From NCBI GenBank assembly GCA_964017195.1, contig OZ024892.1, positions 16,667,871 through 16,731,870 on the forward strand: a stretch of DNA of 64,000 bases, written 5' to 3'. Position 1 is the first letter of the stretch, and every line of letters begins with the position of its first letter. The position numbers and the translations under genes were made by a program. Source of the stretch: Siderastrea radians (taxonomy: Eukaryota > Cnidaria > Anthozoa > Scleractinia > Rhizangiidae). A model generated the notes under the pieces. The model was not told where the DNA came from and did no database searches. It saw nothing but the letters and a program-made list of their open reading frames with translations. Below, one piece after another: positions 15,115-23,058 of this stretch.

Positions 15115-16527
15115 TTAGTGCTGGTAAATGTTGTACAACACGGCTCCGTTCCTGTCAATCTCCAGCAAATTCTCAAATTCTCCATACACGAGCACGGTTA
15201 TATTGACACCGGGTGCGGCTCCAAATTCCAAGACCAGCTGTAAATCGCCCGTTTGCTTGGGGTTGAGGTTTTGACTGTCAGCACATCCATTGGCCACATT
15301 GTCAAACATGTACAAGGTACAATTTTTAGCTTGGCCCCAATCCAGTAGTTCTACCATATTGCCTTTCTTTTTCCACCAAGCACCACTGGCTTGCAGAAAA
15401 CGGAAGTAGCCTAGATTATCTCGGGTGCCATTGTTGTGCACTAACTGCAGGGTTTCATAAGGGTATTCTTCTCCTTTGACAATCTGTTTAATGGAGCTCA
15501 GTCCAAATTTCTGGAAACAGAACGGATCTCGGGTCACATCTCCATTGAAGGCACGGCTGTCCAACAACCCCACAATCAATCGGTCAGGTATTCTGTTTTG
15601 AAACAGGTTTGGGATATCAAAGCGGACCAGGTTGTCTTGCATGGTGAAGGTCCGGATTTCACTGCGGACGGTCGGGTAGGCAGCCACTTGGCCTTCATTG
15701 TGTCTTTTGCTAGATATACTCTGGTAGATGGCGTCATTCAAACGCAGTTGGCAGAGATGAAACCGTAGTTTCACATCCCCTTCCATCAATCGTCCAGCTT
15801 CACCCACTCCATTGAAAAACAGGCTGGGGCCATTGAAATGAAATTTCATCTTGATTTCGATGCCAGGCACTAACAGTTTGCCAGTGTGAAACACTTCCAG
15901 GTGGGGGGTAAACACTAGACTGTGAGTGACACCAGCAGCATACTTGGCGAGTTCGGCTTTCATGGCGGCCAAGGCTCCTTTGTGATTGGCAGAGAGTCTC
16001 TGCCAGTCTACATGTCCGGCACCAGCATTCGCTGCGGTGTTTGTATTGGTAGCGGTCCATAGGGGTGGGAAATCTACTTGATTGAACCATCCTTGGGGTC
16101 CCAACACGGTCTTGCCATCTTCTCGGTCAAAATTCAGCAAGGTTTCCAGGTAAGCTTTGTAATGATAAGTGTCGGATTGTGGACTGATCAACGTGCCATT
16201 CAATTGCAAGTCAATTTGTTTGATGATGGAATGGGCCAAATTATTGACGGGGAACAATATCTCCGCGGCGTCCAAGTTCCCGGCATCCTCCTTTTTCAAA
16301 CTCAATTCCATGGTAAAGTAACTGCGTCCCAAATCCACAAAATCGTCTAATCCCGGAATGATGAATTCCATGGGATTGATACCCGTGGTGGTGGGTTGAA
16401 TGGTAACCATGCGATAGGCATTGATGCTAATGTCGGTCGGTGGCACCTTGAAAATCCGTAACGCCGGGTTGACGGTCCCTTCGGAACGCTCGTGAGCCGG
16501 TGGGGTTTGTGTACTCACGTCAGGCAT
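15115..16527 (-). CDS. Major capsid protein, hexon-like double jelly-roll, 470 aa
   Basis: Uninterrupted frame with Polinton MCP blocks: FFIPG-like EFIIPGLDDFVDL, PVNNLAHSIIKQIDLQLNG near residues 93-111, SDTYHYKAYLETLLN, and a conserved PQGW. These are strand-rich capsid segments; trimers would form the pseudo-hexameric shell. ATG at 16527, 46 bases inside a TATAAAAA box. Its completeness contrasts with the broken polymerase and protease. Immediate neighbours are protease and core-like proteins, the usual virion-gene cluster. Confidence 0.93.
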   Translation of the reverse strand: MPDVSTQTPPAHERSEGTVNPALRIFKVPPTDISINAYRMVTIQPTTTGINPMEFIIPGLDDFVDLGRSYFTMELSLKKEDAGNLDAAEILFPVNNLAHSIIKQIDLQLNGTLISPQSDTYHYKAYLETLLNFDREDGKTVLGPQGWFNQVDFPPLWTATNTNTAANAGAGHVDWQRLSANHKGALAAMKAELAKYAAGVTHSLVFTPHLEVFHTGKLLVPGIEIKMKFHFNGPSLFFNGVGEAGRLMEGDVKLRFHLCQLRLNDAIYQSISSKRHNEGQVAAYPTVRSEIRTFTMQDNLVRFDIPNLFQNRIPDRLIVGLLDSRAFNGDVTRDPFCFQKFGLSSIKQIVKGEEYPYETLQLVHNNGTRDNLGYFRFLQASGAWWKKKGNMVELLDWGQAKNCTLYMFDNVANGCADSQNLNPKQTGDLQLVLEFGAAPGVNITVLVYGEFENLLEIDRNGAVLYNIYQH

Positions 16528-16529
16528 GT

Positions 16530-16754
16530 TTAACGTCGTCGTCGAGTGGTGGTACGTCGTCGTCGTGAGGGGTTTTTATAGCGTCGTCGTGCTAAACGTT
16601 GTCTCAAATCAAACCCGGGCAGTCTCATCACCTCGGCACTTAACCAGCCACCACGTTGTCCTCTCCTGAGTTTCCAAAACGGATACAGTCCACCCCATTG
16701 AGACAACCCTCGATTACTGCGAATCCGTCGAGGTCGTGAATGCACGGGATCCAT
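16530..16754 (-). CDS. Arginine-rich core-like protein, 74 aa
   Basis: Start taken at the ATG at 16754 (MDPVHSRPRR). Contains GQRGGWLSAEV in the middle and a C-terminal arginine/threonine run, protamine-like. Ends 3 bases before the MCP start. Likely binds packaged DNA; the QRGG may be cut during maturation. TATAAAAA for the downstream MCP lies inside this gene (16573-16580). Confidence 0.65.
   Translation of the reverse strand: MDPVHSRPRRIRSNRGLSQWGGLYPFWKLRRGQRGGWLSAEVMRLPGFDLRQRLARRRYKNPSRRRRTTTRRRR
16573..16580 (-). promoter_or_regulatory. TATA box of the major capsid gene
   Basis: TATAAAAA on the minus strand, 46 bases before the MCP ATG, within the 3' end of the core-like gene. Confidence 0.6.
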
Positions 16755-16756
16755 GT

Positions 16757-17083
16757 TCACACGCCCAAAATATCACGTGCACGTTTGGTTTGTTTGGGAA
16801 ATAAGGCCGTGGCTACCCGCACGGCGTCTTTCACGTTCTTATTACTCAACGCTTTCTTGGCTTGTTTGGTGATTTCCTTTTTAAGGACGTCTTCGGCTTT
16901 GCGTTTGATACCTCGTGTCAAACCCGTTTCCAAACCTCTCTTGATATTACTAGGCAGTTTTAAAGGATTTCGCGTCCTTATAAGACCTTGCAACCCCCCA
17001 CGCATCAGATCCGTCATCAATCCTTTGCCTTGTTGATCATACCACTCGTCGGTTCGAAATCGTGTCAAACTTCCCCCACGCAT
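16757..17083 (-). CDS. Basic virion protein with MRGG motifs, 108 aa
   Basis: Opens MRGGSLTRF and repeats LMRGGLQGL at about residue 27; the latter fits the known adenain consensus (hydrophobic-x-G-G-x). The rest is a basic helical domain (KRKAEDVLKKEITKQAKKAL). Behind TATAAAAA at 17139-17146. Candidate precursor core or membrane-lytic protein analogous in position to adenovirus small core proteins; no sequence family is certain. Confidence 0.65.
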   Translation of the reverse strand: MRGGSLTRFRTDEWYDQQGKGLMTDLMRGGLQGLIRTRNPLKLPSNIKRGLETGLTRGIKRKAEDVLKKEITKQAKKALSNKNVKDAVRVATALFPKQTKRARDILGV

Positions 17084-17138
17084 GGTGTCTTCTTCTTCAC
17101 CAGGGATAAACGTTTTGTCTGTGCTTCATGGGACCCCC

Positions 17139-17146
17139 TTTTTATA
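17139..17146 (-). promoter_or_regulatory. TATA box of the 108-aa virion gene
   Basis: TATAAAAAGGGGG on the minus strand, 56 bases before the ATG at 17083. Confidence 0.6.
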
Positions 17147-17152
17147 CCGTCC

Positions 17153-17344
17153 TCATCGTCTTCTTTTCCGAAACGCGGCTTCCAACCCTTTTTTAGCCCC
17201 ATAACTTGCGGCACCACCCGCGGCACCCAACGCCACAGCTTTTCCTCCAGCGATCAAGGCAGGAATGAGGGCCGCCAGGGGGAATAAGCCCCCTCGTTGC
17301 CTTCTTCTTCTTCGTCTCATTCGACGCACTCTTGTCTTGGGCAT
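17153..17344 (-). CDS. pX-like core peptide precursor, 63 aa
   Basis: Arginine-rich head (MRRRRRRQRGG, ending about residue 18), then a hydrophobic Ala/Gly/Leu segment (LFPLAALIPALIAGG) and a basic tail ending RKRRR. The head-GG-hydrophobic plan is that of adenovirus protein X precursors; homology is suggested by layout, not proven. ATAAAAAGGGGGC lies about 35 bases upstream. The 57-aa gene at 11858 is a second copy of the same plan. Confidence 0.7.
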   Translation of the reverse strand: MPKTRVRRMRRRRRRQRGGLFPLAALIPALIAGGKAVALGAAGGAASYGAKKGLEAAFRKRRR

Positions 17345-17379
17345 CTTGTGATTGGGACACTCCCTTGGCCGCCCCCTTT

Positions 17380-18432
17380 TTATGTCTTTTTGAAGTGTAA
17401 CGTGACAATGGTATGACCTTCACCAAACTTGACCAAGTCTCCTCCTCTACCAATCGTTTCGGCGACTTGAACATGAATCATTTCCACCACCTCGTTACGA
17501 AGAGACATGTATTGAATGTGCAACGGCTCAAAGTACAGGGTGCCACGTGCTTGTCGTTTGTACTGGATTTCACGCAACAAATCGGTCACGCGATTGCCCA
17601 CCACAGTGCTGCCTGCCACGTCGGAGTACACGTGCAGCGATCGTGTGGGTTCCCCCACCACCGTTCGAAACGCTACATTCAAGTTCGTGAAACGCCAATT
17701 ACAGCTCATACTCAATTGTAAATAATCCGGTAAAAACGAACGCACCGTCCAAAAGACCGGCTTGCTCTGATCGTCGTTCACATCGTTCCAATCGTTGTCA
17801 ACGGAGGGTTTTGTCATGTTGGGGATTTGATCCCCGATGAATTCTTGTTGTAAGTTTGGCCCCAAAATCAATACAGTGTCAATTTGACGTAACCATCCCA
17901 TCTTGAGTGCTAACTTGGTATAGATAGTCAGGGCAGGTGTTTTGTTACCACAATGACAGACATTCGTGTTGTCGATGAGCAGATCCTCGCCTTCCCAACG
18001 AAACTTGACGTAAGTGTGTTTGCCTTGATCATTGGTAAACCGACCACCTTGAACGGCCAATTCCATACGTTGTTGTTCCAAGTGAGCAATGATGGCTTTC
18101 ATGAAACTCACACCATCCACCACCCAATCCAAATCTTTCACGTCATTGATGATGGTTCGCGCGGTGTCTACTCGCGAGGTCATTTCCCCGTCTTTTCCAT
18201 CCGGTTTGGGATAGGTTTGGTCCCAGGACGTCCCCATGACGTACCCATTTTTCTTCACCAACTCATACAAATTGACGCGCGCATCCGGTAAGGAAATGGC
18301 ACTCAACCCCACTTGCCATCCACCCCCTGTGAGTTGTAACGGCTGAGGTAGACGAATCTTGAAGGAATTGGCTTGGTTGTTGGGAAATTCACGTCGGTTG
18401 GAATGACTGGGTAACGTCACGTAGAACGACAT
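17380..18432 (-). CDS. SFYxTL-family protein, copy 1, candidate penton/vertex protein, 350 aa
   Basis: Start at MSFYVTLP (18432); the longer frame begins at a GTG. Shares with the next gene and with 24744-25796 the opening SFYxTL, an early FPNN/FPGN-type loop, a W.VG...SLP block and the end pattern GE/GDLVKFGEGHTIVTLHFK. It is strand-rich. Such ~350-aa proteins recur in animal Polintons; with MCP, ATPase and protease assigned, they are the best candidates for the minor capsid (penton) or a fibre-like role. That is inference. TTTAAAAG lies about 30 bases upstream. Confidence 0.7.
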   Translation of the reverse strand: MSFYVTLPSHSNRREFPNNQANSFKIRLPQPLQLTGGGWQVGLSAISLPDARVNLYELVKKNGYVMGTSWDQTYPKPDGKDGEMTSRVDTARTIINDVKDLDWVVDGVSFMKAIIAHLEQQRMELAVQGGRFTNDQGKHTYVKFRWEGEDLLIDNTNVCHCGNKTPALTIYTKLALKMGWLRQIDTVLILGPNLQQEFIGDQIPNMTKPSVDNDWNDVNDDQSKPVFWTVRSFLPDYLQLSMSCNWRFTNLNVAFRTVVGEPTRSLHVYSDVAGSTVVGNRVTDLLREIQYKRQARGTLYFEPLHIQYMSLRNEVVEMIHVQVAETIGRGGDLVKFGEGHTIVTLHFKKT

Positions 18433-18443
18433 TTTTGTTTGCT

Positions 18444-19487
18444 TCACACCACAACCTCCCTTTTAAAGTGGAGGGTCAGGAGGGTATGCCCTTCGCCAAA
18501 TGTCACGAGATCCCCATTGATTTCGGCCATCTGCGTTTCCACGATTTCCACCACTTCATTGCGTACTGGGACATATTGAATATGTCGAGGTTCAAAGTGC
18601 GTGGTTTCTTTGGGGTGGTACTTGATTTCTCGTAAGAGATCCGTGATGCGACCCCCTACCATACTACTGGTCCCTACATCACAATACACGTGCAAAGGAC
18701 GCGTCGGAGCAAATTCCGACGAGACACGAAAGGCCCCGTTCAAATTGACAAACCGCCAAGGACACGATAGACTCAATTTCAGATAATCCCCCTCCACTTT
18801 CCAAAAGGTGGGGTTGTTGCTGCCATCGCGGATATCCGTCGGGTTCGGAATGGTAGAAATGCCATCCAATTCTTGCAAGAGATTGGGACCCAATCGATAC
18901 TGGCCGGGGGACGGTTGTTCAATCCATCCCATTTTCAGGGCCAAGGTTCTGCCCCATGACACGCGTGCCACATGGGTTTTGTAATCCACTGGCTTGGTAT
19001 TCAACAACAAATCCCCTTCGGTGGTCCATTCAAAGGTCGGGTACATTTTGACGCCATCGGGTCCCACCCATTTGTCTTTGGGTTTGATTCGTTTCGCCCG
19101 TTCTTGCCGGTAACGGTAGATCAATTGGTGAAAAAATTGAACTCCCGTCAACGAGGTCATCTCCTTTCTCATGTCTTGAGCCTTCACGGTCCATTCCTGC
19201 TCTTCATACCACCAGGCATCCTGTCCCCAATCGTCTATTTTGAAGTCGTGTTCGTGCCATCGTACGTACAACAACGGATGGGAATCACCCACGCCTCCTT
19301 CTTCCGCTAGCACTGGAATGGTGGGTAAGGATAAACTCGCCATACCCACCATCCATCCGCGTCCCATAAATCGAATGGGTTTCGGCAATCGGTTTCTGAA
19401 ATGATGACTCTTGTTCCCAGGAAACTCTTTGGTACTCGCATGACTCATCAACGTCACGTAAAACGACGAGTTGGGCACCCAGGTCAT
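18444..19487 (-). CDS. SFYxTL-family protein, copy 2, 347 aa
   Basis: ATG at 19487, 3 bases after the integrase stop. It opens with SSFYVTLMSHAS, has an EFPGNKSHHFRNRLPKP loop, a GW.VGMASLSLP block and a C-terminal VTFGEGHTLLTLHFKR, aligning end to end with copy 1 (for example HVYCDV versus HVYSDV, then RITDLLREI versus RVTDLLREI). Tandem duplication with divergence. A pair of related vertex proteins might occupy different capsid positions; function inferred only. Confidence 0.7.
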   Translation of the reverse strand: MTWVPNSSFYVTLMSHASTKEFPGNKSHHFRNRLPKPIRFMGRGWMVGMASLSLPTIPVLAEEGGVGDSHPLLYVRWHEHDFKIDDWGQDAWWYEEQEWTVKAQDMRKEMTSLTGVQFFHQLIYRYRQERAKRIKPKDKWVGPDGVKMYPTFEWTTEGDLLLNTKPVDYKTHVARVSWGRTLALKMGWIEQPSPGQYRLGPNLLQELDGISTIPNPTDIRDGSNNPTFWKVEGDYLKLSLSCPWRFVNLNGAFRVSSEFAPTRPLHVYCDVGTSSMVGGRITDLLREIKYHPKETTHFEPRHIQYVPVRNEVVEIVETQMAEINGDLVTFGEGHTLLTLHFKREVVV

Positions 19488-19490
19488 TGT

Positions 19491-20666
19491 TTAGCGTCGT
19501 CGGCGTCGTTTGCGCGGTCGAAGGGACGTCACGTCACCACGAGCAATCCAACTATTGTACTTGTCTGGCCACCCTTTCCACTTGACCAACCAACGATCTT
19601 TTTGACGCTTAAGTACCTTTTCGATGCGAAATACATCGGACACCTGGACTTTTTGTAAATCCTCCTCGTAAAACGTGCCTTTGATGGGGGTCTCATCCCA
19701 TTCGTGAATCTTATACGTGGGCACGGGGCCCGGGATCACGCGATGCACCACAAACACTTCTTCGGTCCAACCGGGGAGATAGCCTTTTTCAAAGGTACGA
19801 TGAATCGTGTTGAGACGAACCCGATCCCCGACTTTGAATTGGGGTTTTTTCCGACCTTTCAATCGTTTGCTGTACAATCGTTTCCACACGGCTTCTTCGT
19901 TGTCCCATGTCACGTCTTCGGGGGGCATACCAATACTTCGATGACGGGTGGCATTATACCCTTGCACCAACTGGGGTAAGACATTGTCAAAGCGTAAGGT
20001 GTTGGCCGTGGTCAAATAACGGTACAACCGTTCTTTCAAGGTCCGATTAAATCGTTCCACGACACTGGCTTTCGCATCCCCTTCGGTGGAAAAATGTTGG
20101 ATGTCTTGCTCGTCGACCCATCGTTGAAAGGTCCGATTGTAAAATTCTTTCCCTCGATCCGTTTGCAATCGGTTGGGGTGACGTCCTTGTCTCACAATCT
20201 TCTCAAAGGCTTTCACTAGGGCCACGCCGGTTTTGGTTTTCAACGGTTGGACCCACGCGTACTTGGACAAGACATCCACGACGGTCAACAAGTAGCGTAT
20301 ACCCCGATTATGTTTGGCCAAACGTTGCACTTCCACTAAATCCGCGGCCCATTGATCGTCTAACCCCCCTACGACCACGGGTAAGGTAGCAAAACGACGA
20401 CGTCGTGGTCTATGCAAGGTGTAGCCCACATCCTGTTCCAAGAGTCGTTGGGCTTTTTTCAAAGGGAGGCCCTGGGCTTTGGCAAACCGTTGCACCCCAC
20501 CTAAACTCCCCGGGGCGCTAGGATCGTGGTAACGGCTTAACCATTGTTGCGAGACATTGCTTTTCTTCTTCTTCGTTGACGACACAGGGCGTTTGGTTCT
20601 CTTCAACCCTGAGGACGACGAGACCCAGCGTTGAGTTTTCTTTCGAGGGGCCATACTTTTTGGCAT
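19491..20666 (-). CDS. Polinton integrase with chromodomain, 391 aa
   Basis: The retroviral-type catalytic triad is complete: D109 (WAADLVEV), D170 (LQTDRGKEF) and E204 (VVERFNR). The N-terminus has a basic, Ser-rich arm and no obvious HHCC zinc finger in the form I would expect. A C-terminal SH3-like segment (FKVGDRVRLN) is followed by a chromodomain-like block (residues about 345-375, WLVKWKGWPDKYNSWI). It inserts the linear genome and makes the 6-bp duplication; the chromodomain may steer integration to histone marks. Uninterrupted. Overlaps the 121-aa gene by ~60 bases in another frame. Confidence 0.93.
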   Translation of the reverse strand: MPKSMAPRKKTQRWVSSSSGLKRTKRPVSSTKKKKSNVSQQWLSRYHDPSAPGSLGGVQRFAKAQGLPLKKAQRLLEQDVGYTLHRPRRRRFATLPVVVGGLDDQWAADLVEVQRLAKHNRGIRYLLTVVDVLSKYAWVQPLKTKTGVALVKAFEKIVRQGRHPNRLQTDRGKEFYNRTFQRWVDEQDIQHFSTEGDAKASVVERFNRTLKERLYRYLTTANTLRFDNVLPQLVQGYNATRHRSIGMPPEDVTWDNEEAVWKRLYSKRLKGRKKPQFKVGDRVRLNTIHRTFEKGYLPGWTEEVFVVHRVIPGPVPTYKIHEWDETPIKGTFYEEDLQKVQVSDVFRIEKVLKRQKDRWLVKWKGWPDKYNSWIARGDVTSLRPRKRRRRR

Positions 20667-20968
20667 TCATCCCATAACGTCGATATGGTGGGGACCGTGT
20701 GGGGATGCGCCTTTTGAATGATTCGATACCATCGCCACGCCTCTGGGTGGGCTTTTAACCATACGACAAACACCACCCATCGATACAGGTTACGGTCGAC
20801 GTGGGTTTCTTCAAAGATCTGGAGAGGATGCGTGTCCTCGGGACATGGGGGAATAGGGATCTTGGACCCGGGTTGGTGATCATATAACACTTGGCACAGG
20901 GTTTGATGGCATTGCCATTGCCCCAGGGACAAGAGAGACTCCCACGCATCACACACAGCAGACTCCAT
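20603..20968 (-). CDS. Unrecognised 121-aa protein upstream of integrase
   Basis: Start at MESAVCDAW (20968). Rich in Trp, His, Cys and Pro (WESLLSLGQWQCHQ, VVWLKAHPEAWRWY). No domain recognised. Its end overlaps the integrase start by about 64 bases in another frame, which suggests either genuine overlap or an earlier real stop. The base composition resembles other late genes here. Confidence 0.5.
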   Translation of the reverse strand: MESAVCDAWESLLSLGQWQCHQTLCQVLYDHQPGSKIPIPPCPEDTHPLQIFEETHVDRNLYRWVVFVVWLKAHPEAWRWYRIIQKAHPHTVPTISTLWDECQKVWPLERKLNAGSRRPQG

Positions 20969-20984
20969 GGTCACATTGATAACA

Positions 20985-21000
20985 TCATTTATTCCTACTC
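20985..21000 (-). terminator. Polyadenylation signal after the GRF-finger gene
   Basis: AATAAA on the minus strand (in GGAATAAATGAT) 15-25 bases downstream of the stop at 21013. Confidence 0.5.
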
Positions 21001-21012
21001 CTTTTTAATACA

Positions 21013-21882
21013 TTAAAAGAGACCTAGACGGCCACAGGCGACGGTCTCTAGACCTTTCTGCCAGTTGTCCACACTGTCACTGTACTTGGGGGGTGGCGGC
21101 GCTGGGGCGACCATCATTTCTTGACGGTTCTTGAGCTCTTGAATTTCTCGCAACAATTGTTTCTCGTAGTCTGTCAGGGGGCGATCCTCTTTCCTTGGGG
21201 CTCGAGGGGGCGGGCCAGGGATGTCATAGCCCCTCTTGGGATATCCTTGCGCATCACGGGTAGACAAAGGAGATTCAGCTTGTTGGTCGGCTTTCTTGGG
21301 CGGGTTGTCATGAAACCAACTCCAGTACTTGGGGCCCATGGGTTGATCGGCCCATCGGAAGAAGCCACACTGTTTCTTGGAACAATTCAGAAACAAGCGA
21401 TCGGGGTTCTGGGTCGAATGGCTCTGTTGCAGCGTGGCGGGTTCACGGCAAAAACACTGCAAACAAGGCCACATGTCCAACACTTCTACATGAGGTTGAC
21501 TATACACGGCTTTCATATACTCCAGGGCTTGATCTTGTCCACAAAACAGCAAACACGGTTGCATGGGACATTTCACATACTTCCATCCCTTTTGAGATTC
21601 TCGGGCCTCCAAACGCACGTCATGGCAAGGGCATACCATATAGTCCACCGACTTTCTTTCCTTGTCCTCCGCAGTGTCATACATGGTCGTCAATGCCGGT
21701 GTCGATTGCTCCACCATGTCATTCAATTCTTTCATCATCTCTTCCACGGCAGCTCGGGTATCTTCCACCACCTCCCCTACCACCGGATCACAGTCCACGG
21801 GCGTCATCGTTTGAATGGTGTTCTTCTTCTTCTTGTTCCCCGCAGGGTGTACGCTTGGCTTTCTCTTCCGTTCGACCGACAT
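21013..21882 (-). CDS. Twin GRF-like zinc-finger protein, 289 aa
   Basis: Start at MSVERKRKPS (21882). A basic nuclear-signal-like N-terminus (KRKP, NKKKKN) leads into an acidic helix. Two zinc modules follow: CPCHDVRL...KYVKCPMQPC, and CQCFCREPA...NPDRLFLNCSKKQCGFFRWADQP, the latter matching the GRF pattern (CxC...NPxRxFxxC...CxFFxWAD) known from NEIL3, APE2 and topoisomerase III, where it binds single-stranded DNA. The tail has a coiled-coil stretch (YEKQLLREIQELKNRQEMM) and a Pro run. Probably helps replication or repair of viral ends. Behind TATAAAAA at 21918-21925. Confidence 0.75.
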   Translation of the reverse strand: MSVERKRKPSVHPAGNKKKKNTIQTMTPVDCDPVVGEVVEDTRAAVEEMMKELNDMVEQSTPALTTMYDTAEDKERKSVDYMVCPCHDVRLEARESQKGWKYVKCPMQPCLLFCGQDQALEYMKAVYSQPHVEVLDMWPCLQCFCREPATLQQSHSTQNPDRLFLNCSKKQCGFFRWADQPMGPKYWSWFHDNPPKKADQQAESPLSTRDAQGYPKRGYDIPGPPPRAPRKEDRPLTDYEKQLLREIQELKNRQEMMVAPAPPPPKYSDSVDNWQKGLETVACGRLGLF

Positions 21883-21917
21883 CGTGCTCAAGATTTTCAC
21901 CCCCTACCACCGAGGCC

Positions 21918-21925
21918 TTTTTATA
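21918..21925 (-). promoter_or_regulatory. TATA box of the GRF-finger gene
   Basis: TATAAAAA on the minus strand 36 bases upstream of the ATG at 21882. Between here and 22057 three CCCATTGGTCA-type inverted CCAAT boxes (about 21948, 21988, 22031) are spaced 40-43 bp apart, a shared upstream array for this gene and the rightward SLOG gene. Confidence 0.65.
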
Positions 21926-22049
21926 CCTTGGACCCTTGGCTCTCATTGGTCAGCTTATCCTACCCATATAAGGACGTCTCATCGTCCCATTGGTCAGCTT
22001 TTGCCTCTCCAAATAAGGCCCTCTTGTCTTCCCATTGGTCAACTGTCCC

Positions 22050-22057
22050 TATTTAAG
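22050..22057 (+). promoter_or_regulatory. TATA-like box (TATTTAAG) of the SLOG-like gene
   Basis: Lies 39-46 bases before the ATG at 22096, downstream of the CCAAT-type array at 21.95-22.04 kb. Confidence 0.5.
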
Positions 22058-22095
22058 GAGCTCCCTTGCTCCCTGAATCGTCATTCTCCAAAGCC

Positions 22096-22788
22096 ATGCC
22101 CCCAGACATCATGATCGGAGAACAAGATCTCGGTGCCTTGGAACTGCAAGTGGGTCATGGACATGTGGTCTACACAGGGGGAGCCAAAGGTACGGATGCC
22201 CTCGTCGAAGAACAGGCCAAACACTTTGGGATGCAACTCGAAGTCCTGGTCCCCCCGAACCATCCTCGAGCCACTTTCATCACCCCTTCTACGGTGGAAG
22301 TCCTGATGTTGGCCAACCCCCATCTTCACCAGGCAGCGGAGAAACTAGGCAAAAAAATGCCCAGTCATTTTTACACCCTGCAATTGCTGCAACGCAATTA
22401 TCAATTGGCCAAGAAAGCCCATACCATCTATGCCTTTGGCATCTTGGAACCGGATCATAAACGCGTGAAAGGAGGCACTGGTTGGACCGTGCAATTGGCT
22501 ATGGATCAAGGCAAACCCGTCTACCTGTTTGACATCCCCAGTCAATCATGGTACCGCTCGGACCATTACTACCAAGTCAACGAGAATGCTGCCACCCTAG
22601 TCACTGGCAGTCAATTTGTCCCTTGGGGACCCAAAAAGCCCACCCTTCATCAAAGCAGTGCCGTGGTAGGATCCCGGGATGTGGACGAAAAAACCCGAGC
22701 CGAAATTCAAGCCTTATTCAACCGCACCTTCTGTCTCCCCGAGAACATTGATCAATTACGCATGGAACTCGAAGACTTTCATTTGTAA
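22096..22788 (+). CDS. SLOG/YspA-like nucleotide-binding protein, 230 aa
   Basis: I use the ATG at 22096 (MPPDIM); the frame extends upstream only via a TTG. A Rossmann-like domain carries the first signature VVYTGGAKGTDALVEEQA (GGAKGTD at residues 28-34) and a second GGTGWTVQLAMDQGKPVYLFD-type block near residues 126-145 (GGTGW at 126-130). Both match the YspA/DprA-like branch of the SLOG superfamily, which binds or processes nucleotides and NAD-derived signals in bacterial conflict systems. The C-terminal 70 residues are a separate part (SSAVVGSRDVDEKTRAE). Plus strand, own TATA, so probably early. A role in host nucleotide signalling is inference. Confidence 0.8.
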   Translation: MPPDIMIGEQDLGALELQVGHGHVVYTGGAKGTDALVEEQAKHFGMQLEVLVPPNHPRATFITPSTVEVLMLANPHLHQAAEKLGKKMPSHFYTLQLLQRNYQLAKKAHTIYAFGILEPDHKRVKGGTGWTVQLAMDQGKPVYLFDIPSQSWYRSDHYYQVNENAATLVTGSQFVPWGPKKPTLHQSSAVVGSRDVDEKTRAEIQALFNRTFCLPENIDQLRMELEDFHL

Positions 22789-23058
22789 AGTTTTTTTAGT
22801 TTTTACTTTTTTGAATTGTACATAGTCCTTTTTTAGTTTTTAGTTTTTTCCAATTGTACATAGCCTTTTTCCAATTGTAAATAGGAACACCCGCGTGGCA
22901 AAAGAACACAGACAACCATTTGTAAAAAACATGAACTCTTCTTTTTAATTAAAACATTTTAAAAAACTGACAACACTGGTTTTGCACTTGGTCATAAATA
23001 GTTGGTCTTGACGCACAGTAGCCTTGACTCACAATAAACTCAACAGGAATAAAAATGT
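22789..23058. other. AT-rich convergent 3' region
   Basis: Contains three diverged copies of a T-run plus CCAATTGTACATAG unit (about 22795-22885) after the SLOG-like stop, and AT-rich sequence with several ATTAAA/AATAAA forms towards 23050. Likely polyadenylation for both converging genes; nothing coding seen. Confidence 0.5.

Noticed and set aside
21121..22056. 311-aa plus-strand frame
   Set aside because: Antisense of the GRF-finger gene; runs through the promoter region with biased composition.
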